A program made the position numbers and the translations under genes. Below, piece after piece: positions 6,580 through 13,652 of a stretch of 13,943 nucleotides of DNA (its first letter is position 1; every line of letters starts with the position of its first letter). This DNA is from Elusimicrobiota bacterium (GTDB taxonomy: Bacteria; Elusimicrobiota; Elusimicrobia; Elusimicrobiales; UBA9959), in contig DAOWCC010000037.1 of assembly GCA_030639665.1 (NCBI GenBank), positions 1 through 13,943 on the forward strand, given 5' to 3'. The notes under the pieces were generated by a model. The model did not search any database, was not told the origin of the DNA, and saw only the letters and a list, made by a program, of their open reading frames with translations.

Positions 6580-7248
6580 GATAGAGTTTATCATTTTTAC
6601 GGGATTTGAAGAAGAAAAAAAGGCATTGCCCATAACCAGAGAATCGGCTCCCGCGTCAATCGCTTGCAAGGCCGTTTCAGAATTAATTCCTCCGTCAACC
6701 TGCAACCATATTTTGCGGCCGGACTCATTTATTTTCTTGCGCGCGTATTGAATTTTGGGAATTTGGTTTGTCATAAACTTCTGGCCGCCAAACCCCGGTT
6801 CAACGGTCATAATCAAAAGCAAGTCTATAAATTTGAAATATTTTGTAATTTTTGAAAGAGGGGTTTTTGGTTTTATTGAAAGCCCGACTTGAGCGCCCAA
6901 CCGTTTTATTTTTTTAAGGAGTTTTAAGATATCCGATTTGGATTCATAATGCAGCGTTATCAAACCGGCTCCCGCGTCATAAAAAGGCTTGATAAAATTT
7001 TCAGGATAAGAAACCATGAGATGCGCGTCCATGGGAAGCTTTGAAGCTTTTCTGACGCATTTGACAATATGAGGACCGAAACTTAAATTGGGAACAAAAT
7101 GTCCGTCCATGATATCGACATGAAGCCAATCGGCGCATTTATCGGCGGGAGAAAGACTTTTTTTCAGACAAGAAAAATCGGCGGATAAAATGGAGGGGGC
7201 AAAAGATACTTTGCCGCCGGGTTTTAAAATTTTTAGATTCTGTGGCAT
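6556..7248 (-). CDS. rpe: Ribulose-phosphate 3-epimerase
   Basis: Interconverts ribulose 5-phosphate and xylulose 5-phosphate in the pentose phosphate pathway. The TIM-barrel motifs are intact: APSILSADF (17-25), HVDIMDGHFVPN (43-54, metal/catalytic H43 and D45), DAHLM (74-78, H76), PGFGGQKF (151-158) and VDGGIN (184-189, catalytic D185). The ATG overlaps the stop of the PASTA gene by one base (TAATG), indicating translational coupling. The 230-residue protein has about ten more residues than usual at the N-terminus. Its last seven residues plus stop are encoded by the terminal inverted repeat of the downstream MITE-like element, so the original C-terminal end appears to have been replaced. 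Catalytic residues lie upstream of that and should be unaffected. Confidence 0.96.
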   Translation of the reverse strand: MPQNLKILKPGGKVSFAPSILSADFSCLKKSLSPADKCADWLHVDIMDGHFVPNLSFGPHIVKCVRKASKLPMDAHLMVSYPENFIKPFYDAGAGLITLHYESKSDILKLLKKIKRLGAQVGLSIKPKTPLSKITKYFKFIDLLLIMTVEPGFGGQKFMTNQIPKIQYARKKINESGRKIWLQVDGGINSETALQAIDAGADSLVMGNAFFSSSNPVKMINSIRLYNRIT

Positions 7249-8243
7249 TAATTCAAACGCCTTTCTTCGACCATTATGCCATTAACAAATATTCTTACTT
7301 TTTCAATCCCTTCATAAGGCACGGTTAAATCCAGTTTTGTTCCCGGATCTCTAAGGCCGTTAAAGACTTCTTTCTCTCCGTCTTGGCCGATGGCGACTAT
7401 TCTTATATGCCTCTGCGCTCCGCCCTGAGATATCTCATAGTGAATAAGATATTCTTCATCGGGATTTGTCGCTATCTTCCGACCGCTTACGGTTAAAGTA
7501 ATTTCGGTTTTATCGCTTACGATAATATCCGCCAAAGGGCTTTGTTCAAGAACCGTTCCGTTGGGAAAAAGCGAAGCGGGATCTTCAGTTACAATAACGG
7601 TGAAATCATTATCCGACGCCCATTTATAAACTTCATCCACTTTTTTCTGTTTAAAATCAGGCATAAGTATTATGCCGCTCGGCGGAATGCCGGCTGAAAC
7701 AACAATCTGCACCATAGCGTTTTTTGACACGCTGGTTTCCTGCTTGGGATCTTGAGACAAGACTGTTCCTTTTTCAGCTTTAAGGGAATAGGCCTCGCTA
7801 ACTTCTCCCAAAACAAGCATTCTCTGCCTTAAAAGCAATTCAGCGTTTCTTAAAGGAAGTCCGATAAGATTGGGAGTAAAAACGGATTCTCCGCCTTGGC
7901 TGAATATAACCCTCACTATCTTATGTTCGCGCACGGTTATTCCGGCTCCGGGCGCTTGCCTTAAAACGGTGCCGATGGGAACAGCGTCATTAAATTCAAA
8001 CCCTTTAATTTTTAAAGCCAAATTATTTTCTGAAATAAGCCTGAGCGCTTCTATTGATGATTTTCCTTTTATATCGGGAACTATTACTTCCGCTCTATGA
8101 TGAATGACGGATTCCATGGCTATATAAAAAAAGAAATATGTTAAAAAAAACAAAACACCCAAAACCAAAGCAAGCTTACCGATAAACTTGAGATTTACGG
8201 AATCAGCGCTGCTCTTAGAATAATTGACAAACATTCCTTTCAT
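7248..8243 (-). CDS. Membrane-anchored PASTA-repeat protein without kinase domain
   Basis: A 331-residue protein with a short cytosolic N-terminus (1-20), one strongly hydrophobic transmembrane segment (about 21-43) and an outside part. That part contains three PASTA domains at roughly 52-117, 119-184 and 191-254, each starting with the typical (V/T/M)P(D/N)(L/I/F) motif and with a GTV...Q.P turn (91-98, 159-166, 229-236). A C-terminal beta-rich stretch (255-331) follows. PASTA domains are known in PknB-type kinases and class B PBPs, where they bind muropeptides or lipid II. There is no kinase or transpeptidase domain here, so a cell-wall-binding or scaffolding role is only inferred. It sits between fmt and rpe, and its stop overlaps the rpe start. 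The ATG at 8243 has a modest AGG 8 bases upstream. Confidence 0.88.
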   Translation of the reverse strand: MKGMFVNYSKSSADSVNLKFIGKLALVLGVLFFLTYFFFYIAMESVIHHRAEVIVPDIKGKSSIEALRLISENNLALKIKGFEFNDAVPIGTVLRQAPGAGITVREHKIVRVIFSQGGESVFTPNLIGLPLRNAELLLRQRMLVLGEVSEAYSLKAEKGTVLSQDPKQETSVSKNAMVQIVVSAGIPPSGIILMPDFKQKKVDEVYKWASDNDFTVIVTEDPASLFPNGTVLEQSPLADIIVSDKTEITLTVSGRKIATNPDEEYLIHYEISQGGAQRHIRIVAIGQDGEKEVFNGLRDPGTKLDLTVPYEGIEKVRIFVNGIMVEERRLN

Positions 8244-8300
8244 AGTTTTACCTAAATCCTCTAACGCAACAAACGCTTCACGCTATAAACTCCATGAACC

Positions 8301-9251
8301 CTATATTGCTATTTTATCTCCGACTTTAAATCGCGCGCCATTGATAAAATCAGCCGCGTTCATCGGCTTTTTTCCTTCAGGTTGAACCTGCTCGATAAAA
8401 ACAACCGAATCCGTACATTGTATATAAAAGCCCTTGCCTCTTTCAATTGAAGCTATTGAACCCGCGCGAACATTTGTTTTTTTTGGGGAAGGAATATCTT
8501 TTAGCGCCGCTTTAATAATTTGAACGCATATTTTTTTACCACCAACGAGAGAATAAAATCTGGCCTTGGACCCGCAAACCAAAGCTCTTATCTTATTGTA
8601 AACGGAAGCGGCTTCACTGTTAAAATCAAGCCAAGAATCTTTCTTCTCTATTTTGGGAGCGAATGTAGGCGCGCCTATCTGAGGAAGTTTTATAATATTT
8701 CCTTTTTTAATTTCAATCAAACACTCCGCGAGAAGCTTTGTTCCGGCTTGTGAAAGTTTTTCAAAAAGTGAAAACGCGTCATCTTGCGGTAAAATGGGAA
8801 CTTCAAAAGTTTTAAAAATCGGCCCCGAATCCATTTTTTCTTCAATCCAAAAACAAGTAATCCCCGTCTTTTCTTCACCATTGATTAAGGCGCGCTGAAC
8901 GGGAGCCGCTCCTCTGTATTTTGGAAGAAGAGAAAAATGAATATTCAGAAATCCGAATTTTGGCATCTCCAAAACATCTTTTTTAAGAAACCGGCCATAG
9001 GCAATGGCAATACATAAATCAGGTTTTAAAGAAGTGATAAGCTCCCTGATTCCCTCATCAGTGTCGGGCTGAAAGACGGGAATATTAAGCTCTAAAGCTT
9101 GTGTTTTAACGGGGGGGCATTGAAGGCATAAACCGCGCCCTTGAGTTTTGTCGGGCTGTGAAATAACGCCGACTATTTCATGTCCGCCGCTATGAAGCTC
9201 GGTTAAGAATCCGCAAGCGATTTGAGGTGTGCCGAGAAAAACTATTTTCAC
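8301..9251 (-). CDS. fmt: Methionyl-tRNA formyltransferase
   Basis: Formylates initiator Met-tRNA using 10-formyl-THF. The N-terminal formyltransferase fold shows the start MKIVFLGTP, the catalytic N103, H105 and D141 (E. coli N106/H108/D144), and the family stretch SLLPKYRGAAPVQ (107-119). The C-terminal OB-like domain (about 205-316) is present, and the 316-residue length is normal. The start is GTG at 9251; there is no closer ATG, and the MKIVFLGTP start matches the family. Its Shine-Dalgarno AGGTGG (9261-9256) is 4 bases upstream and lies wholly inside a 16-bp inverted-repeat arm, so initiation may be controlled by RNA structure. It follows def, the usual partner that later removes the formyl group. 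rsmB, often next to fmt, is not present. Confidence 0.96.
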   Translation of the reverse strand: MKIVFLGTPQIACGFLTELHSGGHEIVGVISQPDKTQGRGLCLQCPPVKTQALELNIPVFQPDTDEGIRELITSLKPDLCIAIAYGRFLKKDVLEMPKFGFLNIHFSLLPKYRGAAPVQRALINGEEKTGITCFWIEEKMDSGPIFKTFEVPILPQDDAFSLFEKLSQAGTKLLAECLIEIKKGNIIKLPQIGAPTFAPKIEKKDSWLDFNSEAASVYNKIRALVCGSKARFYSLVGGKKICVQIIKAALKDIPSPKKTNVRAGSIASIERGKGFYIQCTDSVVFIEQVQPEGKKPMNAADFINGARFKVGDKIAI

Positions 9252-9343
9252 CCTACCACCTGCTTGTCCCGCATAGCGGGACGGATGATAGAATTTTTAT
9301 ATTTTAAATCGCCATTTAGGCGATAAGTAGGTGGTAGGGTCAT
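9248..9343 (-). CDS. Possible 31-codon leader ORF overlapping the fmt start
   Basis: An ATG at 9343 opens 31 codons ending in TGA at 9250-9248, and this TGA overlaps the GTG start of fmt (GTGA). A GGGGA lies 7 bases before the ATG. The peptide is basic and matches no family I recognise. The whole ORF runs through the inverted-repeat structure described for this interval. It may be a translated leader that opens the structure and couples to fmt, or a chance reading frame in a palindromic repeat. Confidence 0.25.
   Translation of the reverse strand: MTLPPTYRLNGDLKYKNSIIRPAMRDKQVVG
9250..9340 (-). promoter_or_regulatory. Three-way-junction-like structure sequestering the fmt start site
   Basis: Outer arms 9250-9265 and 9325-9340 pair at 15 of 16 positions. 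Immediately inside them, with no unpaired bases, are two perfect hairpins: 9266-9282 (GTCCCGC, loop ATA, GCGGGAC) and 9308-9324 (ATCGCC, loop ATTTA, GGCGAT). They are separated by a 25-base AT-rich linker. On the minus-strand transcript the outer stem contains the fmt Shine-Dalgarno (9261-9256) and two bases of its GTG. This is the layout of a translation-controlling leader. The alternative is a dispersed palindromic repeat that happens to have landed here. Confidence 0.5.
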
Positions 9344-9365
9344 TTTTTTATCCCCAAGAAAAAAC

Positions 9366-9944
9366 TTAAAATTCGCAGTCCGCTTCTGAAATTTGAGGAG
9401 ATTTATAATCAGGGCTTGACTCATCAATCTTCGCCCAGACTTTCTTCATTTTCCTTAAAACGGGTTTTAACTTTAGTTTGCTCAATAGAGGTAATTTATC
9501 AATAAAAAGAATTCCGTTAAGATGATCAATTTCATGTTGAAAAGCTCTGGCCAATAAACCCTCGGCTATCATTTCAACAGGCATGCCTTTTTCATTAAGA
9601 GCAAGAACTTTCACTTTGGTAAATCTTTTTGTTTTGGCAAAAAGCCCCGGTAAAGATAAACACCCTTCGTCATTCGTAGTCGAACCCGATTGCTCAACTA
9701 TTTCAGGATTAATGATAATGATATCTATAAATTCGTCTTCGCTTTTTCTATATCTTACTATGGCAAGTTTCAAATCAAGCCCCATTTGATTTGCCGAGAG
9801 CCCTATCCCGCCGGCAGCTTCCATGGTGTTCGTCATATCCTTTAATATGGATTTAAGATCTTTTTTAATGGCCTTATAATCCACTTGTTTGGTTTTCTTT
9901 CTTAATATTTTATCGCCGTATTTATTGACTCTTTTAATTGCCAT
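9366..9944 (-). CDS. def: Peptide deformylase
   Basis: Metalloenzyme that removes the N-formyl group from nascent proteins. All three family motifs are intact (numbering from the ATG at 9944): GGIGLSANQ (45-53), EGCLSLP (94-100, metal ligand C96) and QHEIDH (136-141, ligands H137 and H141, catalytic E138). Length is 192 residues, with a C-terminal tail of about 20 polar residues. ATG 9944 is preferred: the frame stays open to a TTG at 9986, but those 14 codons consist of the heptameric repeat upstream and are unlike family N-termini. The nearest ribosome-site candidate, GGAG (9959-9956), is 11 bases away and weak. It is followed by fmt, the classical pairing. Confidence 0.96.
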   Translation of the reverse strand: MAIKRVNKYGDKILRKKTKQVDYKAIKKDLKSILKDMTNTMEAAGGIGLSANQMGLDLKLAIVRYRKSEDEFIDIIIINPEIVEQSGSTTNDEGCLSLPGLFAKTKRFTKVKVLALNEKGMPVEMIAEGLLARAFQHEIDHLNGILFIDKLPLLSKLKLKPVLRKMKKVWAKIDESSPDYKSPQISEADCEF

Positions 9945-9957
9945 AATAGTGTAAGCT

Positions 9958-10053
9958 CCAAATAACAAATCCCAAATAAATTCCAATATTCAAACTGATA
10001 AATCTTTGCGGACACACAAACTCTCAACTCTACAACTCCTAAACTCCCAACTC
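9958..10053. repeat. Phased 7/8-bp word repeats in the permease-def spacer
   Basis: Two tracts of degenerate heptamers fill the spacer. CCAAATA, ACAAATC and CCAAATA are adjacent at 9958-9978. The word AACTC recurs at 10019, 10026, 10034, 10042 and 10049, giving steps of 7, 8, 8 and 7. The second tract ends three bases short of the permease stop codon at 10056. Nothing else, such as a terminator or RNA gene, is evident here. Confidence 0.5.
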
Positions 10054-10055
10054 TT

Positions 10056-12101
10056 TTATGAAAGCTGGCAAGACAATTTTCTGCCTTCCCAAACAATTTT
10101 AGCTTTAATTTGCATATCCCTATCAGACTCTTCTCTTTTAAGCATGCCCCAAGCCATGGCAAAGCGTTCAAGCTGAACTTCAGCACCCATGGTTCCCGAC
10201 ACGCCCATTACTATTTCATTTACTTTGGCCGAAAGAGCGGCCTGAGCTATAGCATAAAAAGCGTCATTGGAAAATACAATTAAAGGAACTATTTTCTTTC
10301 CATATTTTTCAGCCATAAGAACAACAGGCGTAAATAAATCTTTATCTTCTTCGGTAATGGGATTGGAATCTATACCGAATTCAAGAGCTTTTGTAACTTT
10401 AACGCTCATCACTATTATATCGGTGGTTTCGTCATCCACACTTTTTAAAACATGCTTAAGATGAACCAAATTATTAGGATTTCTTATAGGCACAAGCACT
10501 CTGTGAGAATGCAGTAATTTAGGAAGCAAAATATTTATATCCAAAGACTTCTGCAAATTAAGATGTTCATCGGGTTCATCATCTTCATCTTCATAAAGTT
10601 TTACTTTTTTTTCATTCATCTTTTCTGAAATTTGGAAAACGGCAAAGAAGACAAAAGAGAATATGAGACCGGAAACAGTGGCAATATTCTTGGTTAAAAG
10701 ATTCATAATACTGGTTATAAAAAGCACCGCGAACACCATCATAAGCCCTATCGGCACATATGTGTTTTTAACTTTGATGTTAAGGGGAAACATCCATTCC
10801 CTTTCCACTTCCGTGTCTTTAAACCTCAATATTATAAGCGCCATAGTATCAAAAACCAAACTCCACAAAACGCCGAAAGCATAAGCCTCGCCGAGAAGAA
10901 AAATATCGCCTCTTGAAAGAAGAACAATAACTATCTGAGTAATGGCCAGCATGGTTATCATTCTGTATGTGGTGCCGTATTTTTTATGAATATTTCTAAA
11001 CCAATCGTGAAGAATACCGTCCTCGGCAACACGGTTCAACATGCCGTTACCGCCAACAAAAGAGGTATTAACGGCGCCCACCAAAATGAGTCCGCCGGAA
11101 ACAACCACCACTATCTGCAATAAAAGCCTGGCAATATACGGCCCCTGAAGCTCAAGAGCTAGACCGCTTAAAAGATTATCCGCGTACTTGGTGGCTATAA
11201 GGTCGGAAGGAATTATAAGCGCCGACATAAAAGTTAAAACGCCGGTAAATATAATACTGAAAATAAAAACCATAGTCGCGGTCTTCTTTAAATTCTTCAT
11301 CTTGGGATCTTCTATTTCCCTATAAACCTGCGCCAGAGTTTCAAGACCGCTCAGCGCGAGAATGGCATGGCCGAAAGCCATAAGAAGCCCGATAAAGCCT
11401 ATCGGCTTGAGCCATGAAATATGTTTTGTCCAGCCAAGAGCTTCATCGCTAAAATTCAATGTAAACGGCGGCAAAGTAAAACCTCTGACATAAATGGTAT
11501 AAGCCGACCAAATAAGCAATATCGCTCCTATCACCACCACAACGCCAACTATCTTAAGATTACTGCTGCTTGATTCCCTTATTCCTTTTATATTGGCGCG
11601 CCAAAAATAAGTTATCACTATAACGGCAAAAATCACAGCGAAAACATTCGGCGGAATATTCCAATGTATATGCAGCATCGGCAATATACTATTTAAAAGA
11701 TGGCCTATATATAAACCCGCGGCAATTGAACTTATAGGGCCAGTTAAAACAAAATCAAAGAGAAGAACGGAAACAGCAATTTTAGCCATAAACTTGCCCA
11801 TGGCATGGCGGACCACAACATAAACTCCGCCGCGCACGAACATGGCGCATGATTCAACATAAACCGCAAGCATAACTCCCGCAAATAACATAACTCCCAA
11901 AACAAACCAAGGGAAAGCGGGGCCGAAAGCGTTCATAGCTATGCCGCCGGCATAATAAGCGCTGGAACCGAAATCGCATACTACTATCGCGCCGGCGCGC
12001 CAAAAAGATATAAAACTAAGCATAGCGGTGCTTAGAACCAGTATTTGTTTAAATCTTGGATTTTTTTTATTTTCAGGATTTCCCGAACTTGGAGGATTCA
12101 T
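10056..12101 (-). CDS. APC-superfamily permease with C-terminal UspA-like domain
   Basis: A 681-residue inner-membrane protein, probably an amino-acid or related solute transporter. I count about twelve hydrophobic segments (roughly 22-44, 62-82, 105-130, 152-168, 183-204, 233-256, 274-297, 323-345, 380-397, 404-426, 447-468, 474-491). Near the start there is an APC-like glycine-rich stretch (FGSSAYYAGGIAMNAFG, 44-60). An acidic hinge (503-512) follows. The C-terminal soluble domain (about 533-672) begins HRVLVPIRNPNN and ends with VMGVSGTMG, like the strands and nucleotide loop of universal-stress-protein domains, though the ATP loop is imperfect. Fusions of this kind are known in APC transporters. 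Its ATG overlaps the stop of the EIIA-like gene by 4 nt (ATGA), so the two are probably co-translated. Substrate cannot be read from sequence. Confidence 0.87.
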   Translation of the reverse strand: MNPPSSGNPENKKNPRFKQILVLSTAMLSFISFWRAGAIVVCDFGSSAYYAGGIAMNAFGPAFPWFVLGVMLFAGVMLAVYVESCAMFVRGGVYVVVRHAMGKFMAKIAVSVLLFDFVLTGPISSIAAGLYIGHLLNSILPMLHIHWNIPPNVFAVIFAVIVITYFWRANIKGIRESSSSNLKIVGVVVVIGAILLIWSAYTIYVRGFTLPPFTLNFSDEALGWTKHISWLKPIGFIGLLMAFGHAILALSGLETLAQVYREIEDPKMKNLKKTATMVFIFSIIFTGVLTFMSALIIPSDLIATKYADNLLSGLALELQGPYIARLLLQIVVVVSGGLILVGAVNTSFVGGNGMLNRVAEDGILHDWFRNIHKKYGTTYRMITMLAITQIVIVLLSRGDIFLLGEAYAFGVLWSLVFDTMALIILRFKDTEVEREWMFPLNIKVKNTYVPIGLMMVFAVLFITSIMNLLTKNIATVSGLIFSFVFFAVFQISEKMNEKKVKLYEDEDDEPDEHLNLQKSLDINILLPKLLHSHRVLVPIRNPNNLVHLKHVLKSVDDETTDIIVMSVKVTKALEFGIDSNPITEEDKDLFTPVVLMAEKYGKKIVPLIVFSNDAFYAIAQAALSAKVNEIVMGVSGTMGAEVQLERFAMAWGMLKREESDRDMQIKAKIVWEGRKLSCQLS

Positions 12102-12613
12102 TCTGAGGTCTTAATGGCGGACAGAACTTCCTGTCCGTTTTTCATAGAGGTAAGGCTGTTTATAAAATCAGTCTGGAATAAACGGCACAGTTTGGCCAAA
12201 ACATTTAAATGTTTTTGAAAAAAAGTCGATTTATTCGGCGTTAATAAAAGGAAACAAGCTTTTACGGTAATATCCGTATCAGGATCTAAAAAGCCTTTTC
12301 TCAGTACAACCAAGGCGGCATGAAAATTGTCTATTTCGGCAAGTTTGGCATGAGGAATATAAAAGCCGGTTTCAAGAACATTATTTAATTTCTCCACTTC
12401 AAACACCCTGTCCAAAAGGTATTTGGCGGTAAACTCTTTCTCCACTTGTTTATGAACTTTAGCGGAAAGAAAGCGAACTATCTGTTCCTTTTCACTTTCC
12501 TCATCAACAAAAAAAACATCCTCAGGCTTGAGGATGGAAGATAATAATGCTTTGTCACTTTGTTCAATCATATATTTAGCGCCGTATGCGCTCTTATAGA
12601 TAAATAATATCAT
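12098..12613 (-). CDS. PTS EIIA type-2 (fructose/nitrogen)-like phospho-acceptor protein
   Basis: A single EIIA-2 domain, the PtsN/fructose family. The active-site loop is TGFYIPHAK, with the phosphorylatable His at residue 88 (74 if the shorter start is used), and a conserved second His lies at 135 in FFQKHLNVLAKL. The length suits one stand-alone domain; no EIIB, EIIC or HPr is encoded nearby, so a regulatory rather than sugar-uptake role is likely. Overlap with the permease suggests it modulates that transporter. The start is uncertain. ATG 12613 has an AGG 5 bases upstream. ATG 12571 fits the family N-terminus better and would be the first ATG downstream of the promoter-like sequence at 12633-12604. 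Confidence 0.85.
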   Translation of the reverse strand: MILFIYKSAYGAKYMIEQSDKALLSSILKPEDVFFVDEESEKEQIVRFLSAKVHKQVEKEFTAKYLLDRVFEVEKLNNVLETGFYIPHAKLAEIDNFHAALVVLRKGFLDPDTDITVKACFLLLTPNKSTFFQKHLNVLAKLCRLFQTDFINSLTSMKNGQEVLSAIKTSE

Positions 12614-12633
12614 TATGACCTAAATATAGTCAA
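12604..12633 (-). promoter_or_regulatory. Candidate promoter for the EIIA-permease genes
   Basis: On the minus strand TTGACT (12633-12628) and TATTAT (12609-12604) are separated by 18 bases, each 5 of 6 to the sigma-70 consensus. If used, transcription would begin near 12597, making ATG 12571 rather than 12613 the real EIIA start. Confidence 0.4.
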
Positions 12634-12639
12634 GGCCAT

Positions 12640-12666
12640 TACATTAAGCGGCTTTCGCTTAATGTA
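12640..12666. repeat. Perfect 11-bp inverted repeat in the divergent spacer
   Basis: TACATTAAGCG and CGCTTAATGTA flank a 5-base centre (GCTTT). It lies between the divergent EIIA and suhB-like genes, six bases upstream of the candidate EIIA -35 box. No gene ends here, so a terminator is not expected. It could be an operator or a repeated palindrome. Confidence 0.5.
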
Positions 12667-12670
12667 TGAG

Positions 12671-12706
12671 AGAATAGAGATTAGAGAGCAGAGAATAGAA
12701 AATTAG
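12671..12706. repeat. Heptamer tandem array, consensus AGANTAG
   Basis: Four exact 7-base units start at 12671, 12678, 12685 and 12692 (AGAATAG, AGATTAG, AGAGCAG, AGAATAG), followed by an 8-base variant AAAATTAG at 12699. The tract is nearly pure purine plus T on the plus strand and is followed by a pyrimidine-rich stretch (about 12719-12758). Confidence 0.6.
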
Positions 12707-12770
12707 GGAGTTTCTTAAAATCACTCTTCTCTTATACACTTTTGTCTTTCTGTTCTCCATTGCATGTTAC

Positions 12771-12802
12771 TGCCAAGCTGCCAGGCTGTATAGCTGCCTA
12801 GC
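12771..12802. repeat. Octamer tandem array running into the suhB promoter
   Basis: Four units of 8 bases start at 12771, 12779, 12787 and 12795, with consensus TGCCWRGC; the third unit is TGTATAGC. The fourth unit covers the expected -35 region of the suhB promoter. The array is followed by GCTATTTAA, as is the octamer array at 697-744. Confidence 0.6.
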
Positions 12803-12812
12803 TATTTAACTT

Positions 12813-12821
12813 TGTTATAAT
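12813..12821 (+). promoter_or_regulatory. Extended -10 promoter of the suhB-like gene
   Basis: TGTTATAAT contains a perfect TATAAT (12816-12821) with the extended TGn motif. No good -35 hexamer is present 16-18 bases upstream, where the octamer array lies. This fits an extended -10 promoter. Transcription would start near 12828, giving a leader of about 30 bases. Confidence 0.55.
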
Positions 12822-12857
12822 AAAATTCAAACAAACTCAGATAAGAAGGATATAAAA

Positions 12858-13652
12858 ATGACTGAACTTGAAACTTTAAAAAAAGCTTTAAACTCCGCCT
12901 CAAAGATACTTAAAAAATATTATGGAAAAGTAAACTATTCCCTTAAAGGAAGAGCCGATCTTCTGACAAAAGCGGATATCGAATCTCAAGCGGCTGTGAT
13001 AAAAATTATAAAGAAAAATTTTCCATCGCATAGCATCTTTGCCGAAGAAAGCAAAAAAAAGGAAACAGAAGGGAAATTCATATGGGTCATTGACCCCTTG
13101 GACGGAACGACAAATTACGCTCATACCTTTCCCATAGCCGGCATTTCAATAGCCCTTTTAAAAAATGGAAAAGTGATTCTGGGCGGCATACTGGACCCGT
13201 TCAGAAATGAAACTTTTATAGGCATAAAAGGAAAAGGCGCTTACCTTAATAATAAAAAAATTAAAGTTTCAAAAGTTCCCAAACTCTCTCAAGCTTTGCT
13301 TGCCACTGGCTTTGGCTATGACAGAGCCCAAAAAGCGAAATTTTATTGCGGCATTTATGAGGACTTTTTAAAAGTATCCCATGATATCAGAAGAATAGGA
13401 GCGGCTTCCATAGATATGGCATGGCTCGCTATAGGCCGCGCGGACGGCTATTGGGAATTCAATTTAAGCCCCTGGGATGTGGCGGCGGGGAAAATAATTG
13501 TTGAAGAGGCCGGAGGAGAGGTGCTGGATTTTAGCGGAAAGAAATGGGGCCCAATGGAGAATTGGGGAAAAGAAACTCTGGCAACCAATGGCAAATTTTC
13601 CAAACAAATGCTTAAAATAATAAAGAAACGAATAAAGGAAAGCAGAATTTAG
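12858..13652 (+). CDS. suhB: Inositol monophosphatase family phosphatase (SuhB-like)
   Basis: Mg-dependent sugar-phosphate or inositol-1-phosphate phosphatase of 264 residues, typical for the family. Metal-site motifs are complete: AEES (62-65), WVIDPLDGTTNYAH (76-89, with D79 and D82) and WDVAAGKIIVEEAGG (206-220, with D207). The start ATG has AAGAAGGA 7 bases upstream and an extended -10 promoter about 40 bases upstream. It is the only gene on the plus strand and diverges from the EIIA-permease genes. Members of this family hydrolyse inositol-1-phosphate, fructose-1,6-bisphosphate, NADP or histidinol phosphate, and E. coli SuhB also acts in rRNA antitermination. The exact substrate cannot be decided here. 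A weak hairpin follows the stop (about 13654-13674) with only a short T-run. Confidence 0.93.
   Translation: MTELETLKKALNSASKILKKYYGKVNYSLKGRADLLTKADIESQAAVIKIIKKNFPSHSIFAEESKKKETEGKFIWVIDPLDGTTNYAHTFPIAGISIALLKNGKVILGGILDPFRNETFIGIKGKGAYLNNKKIKVSKVPKLSQALLATGFGYDRAQKAKFYCGIYEDFLKVSHDIRRIGAASIDMAWLAIGRADGYWEFNLSPWDVAAGKIIVEEAGGEVLDFSGKKWGPMENWGKETLATNGKFSKQMLKIIKKRIKESRI

Noticed and set aside
9902..10186. Minus-strand ORF of 94 codons between permease and def
   Set aside because: It overlaps both genes in another frame and reads through the heptamer repeats; no coding features.
12671..12802. Tandem words as a CRISPR array
   Set aside because: Units are 7-8 bp with no spacers between them, and no cas genes are nearby.
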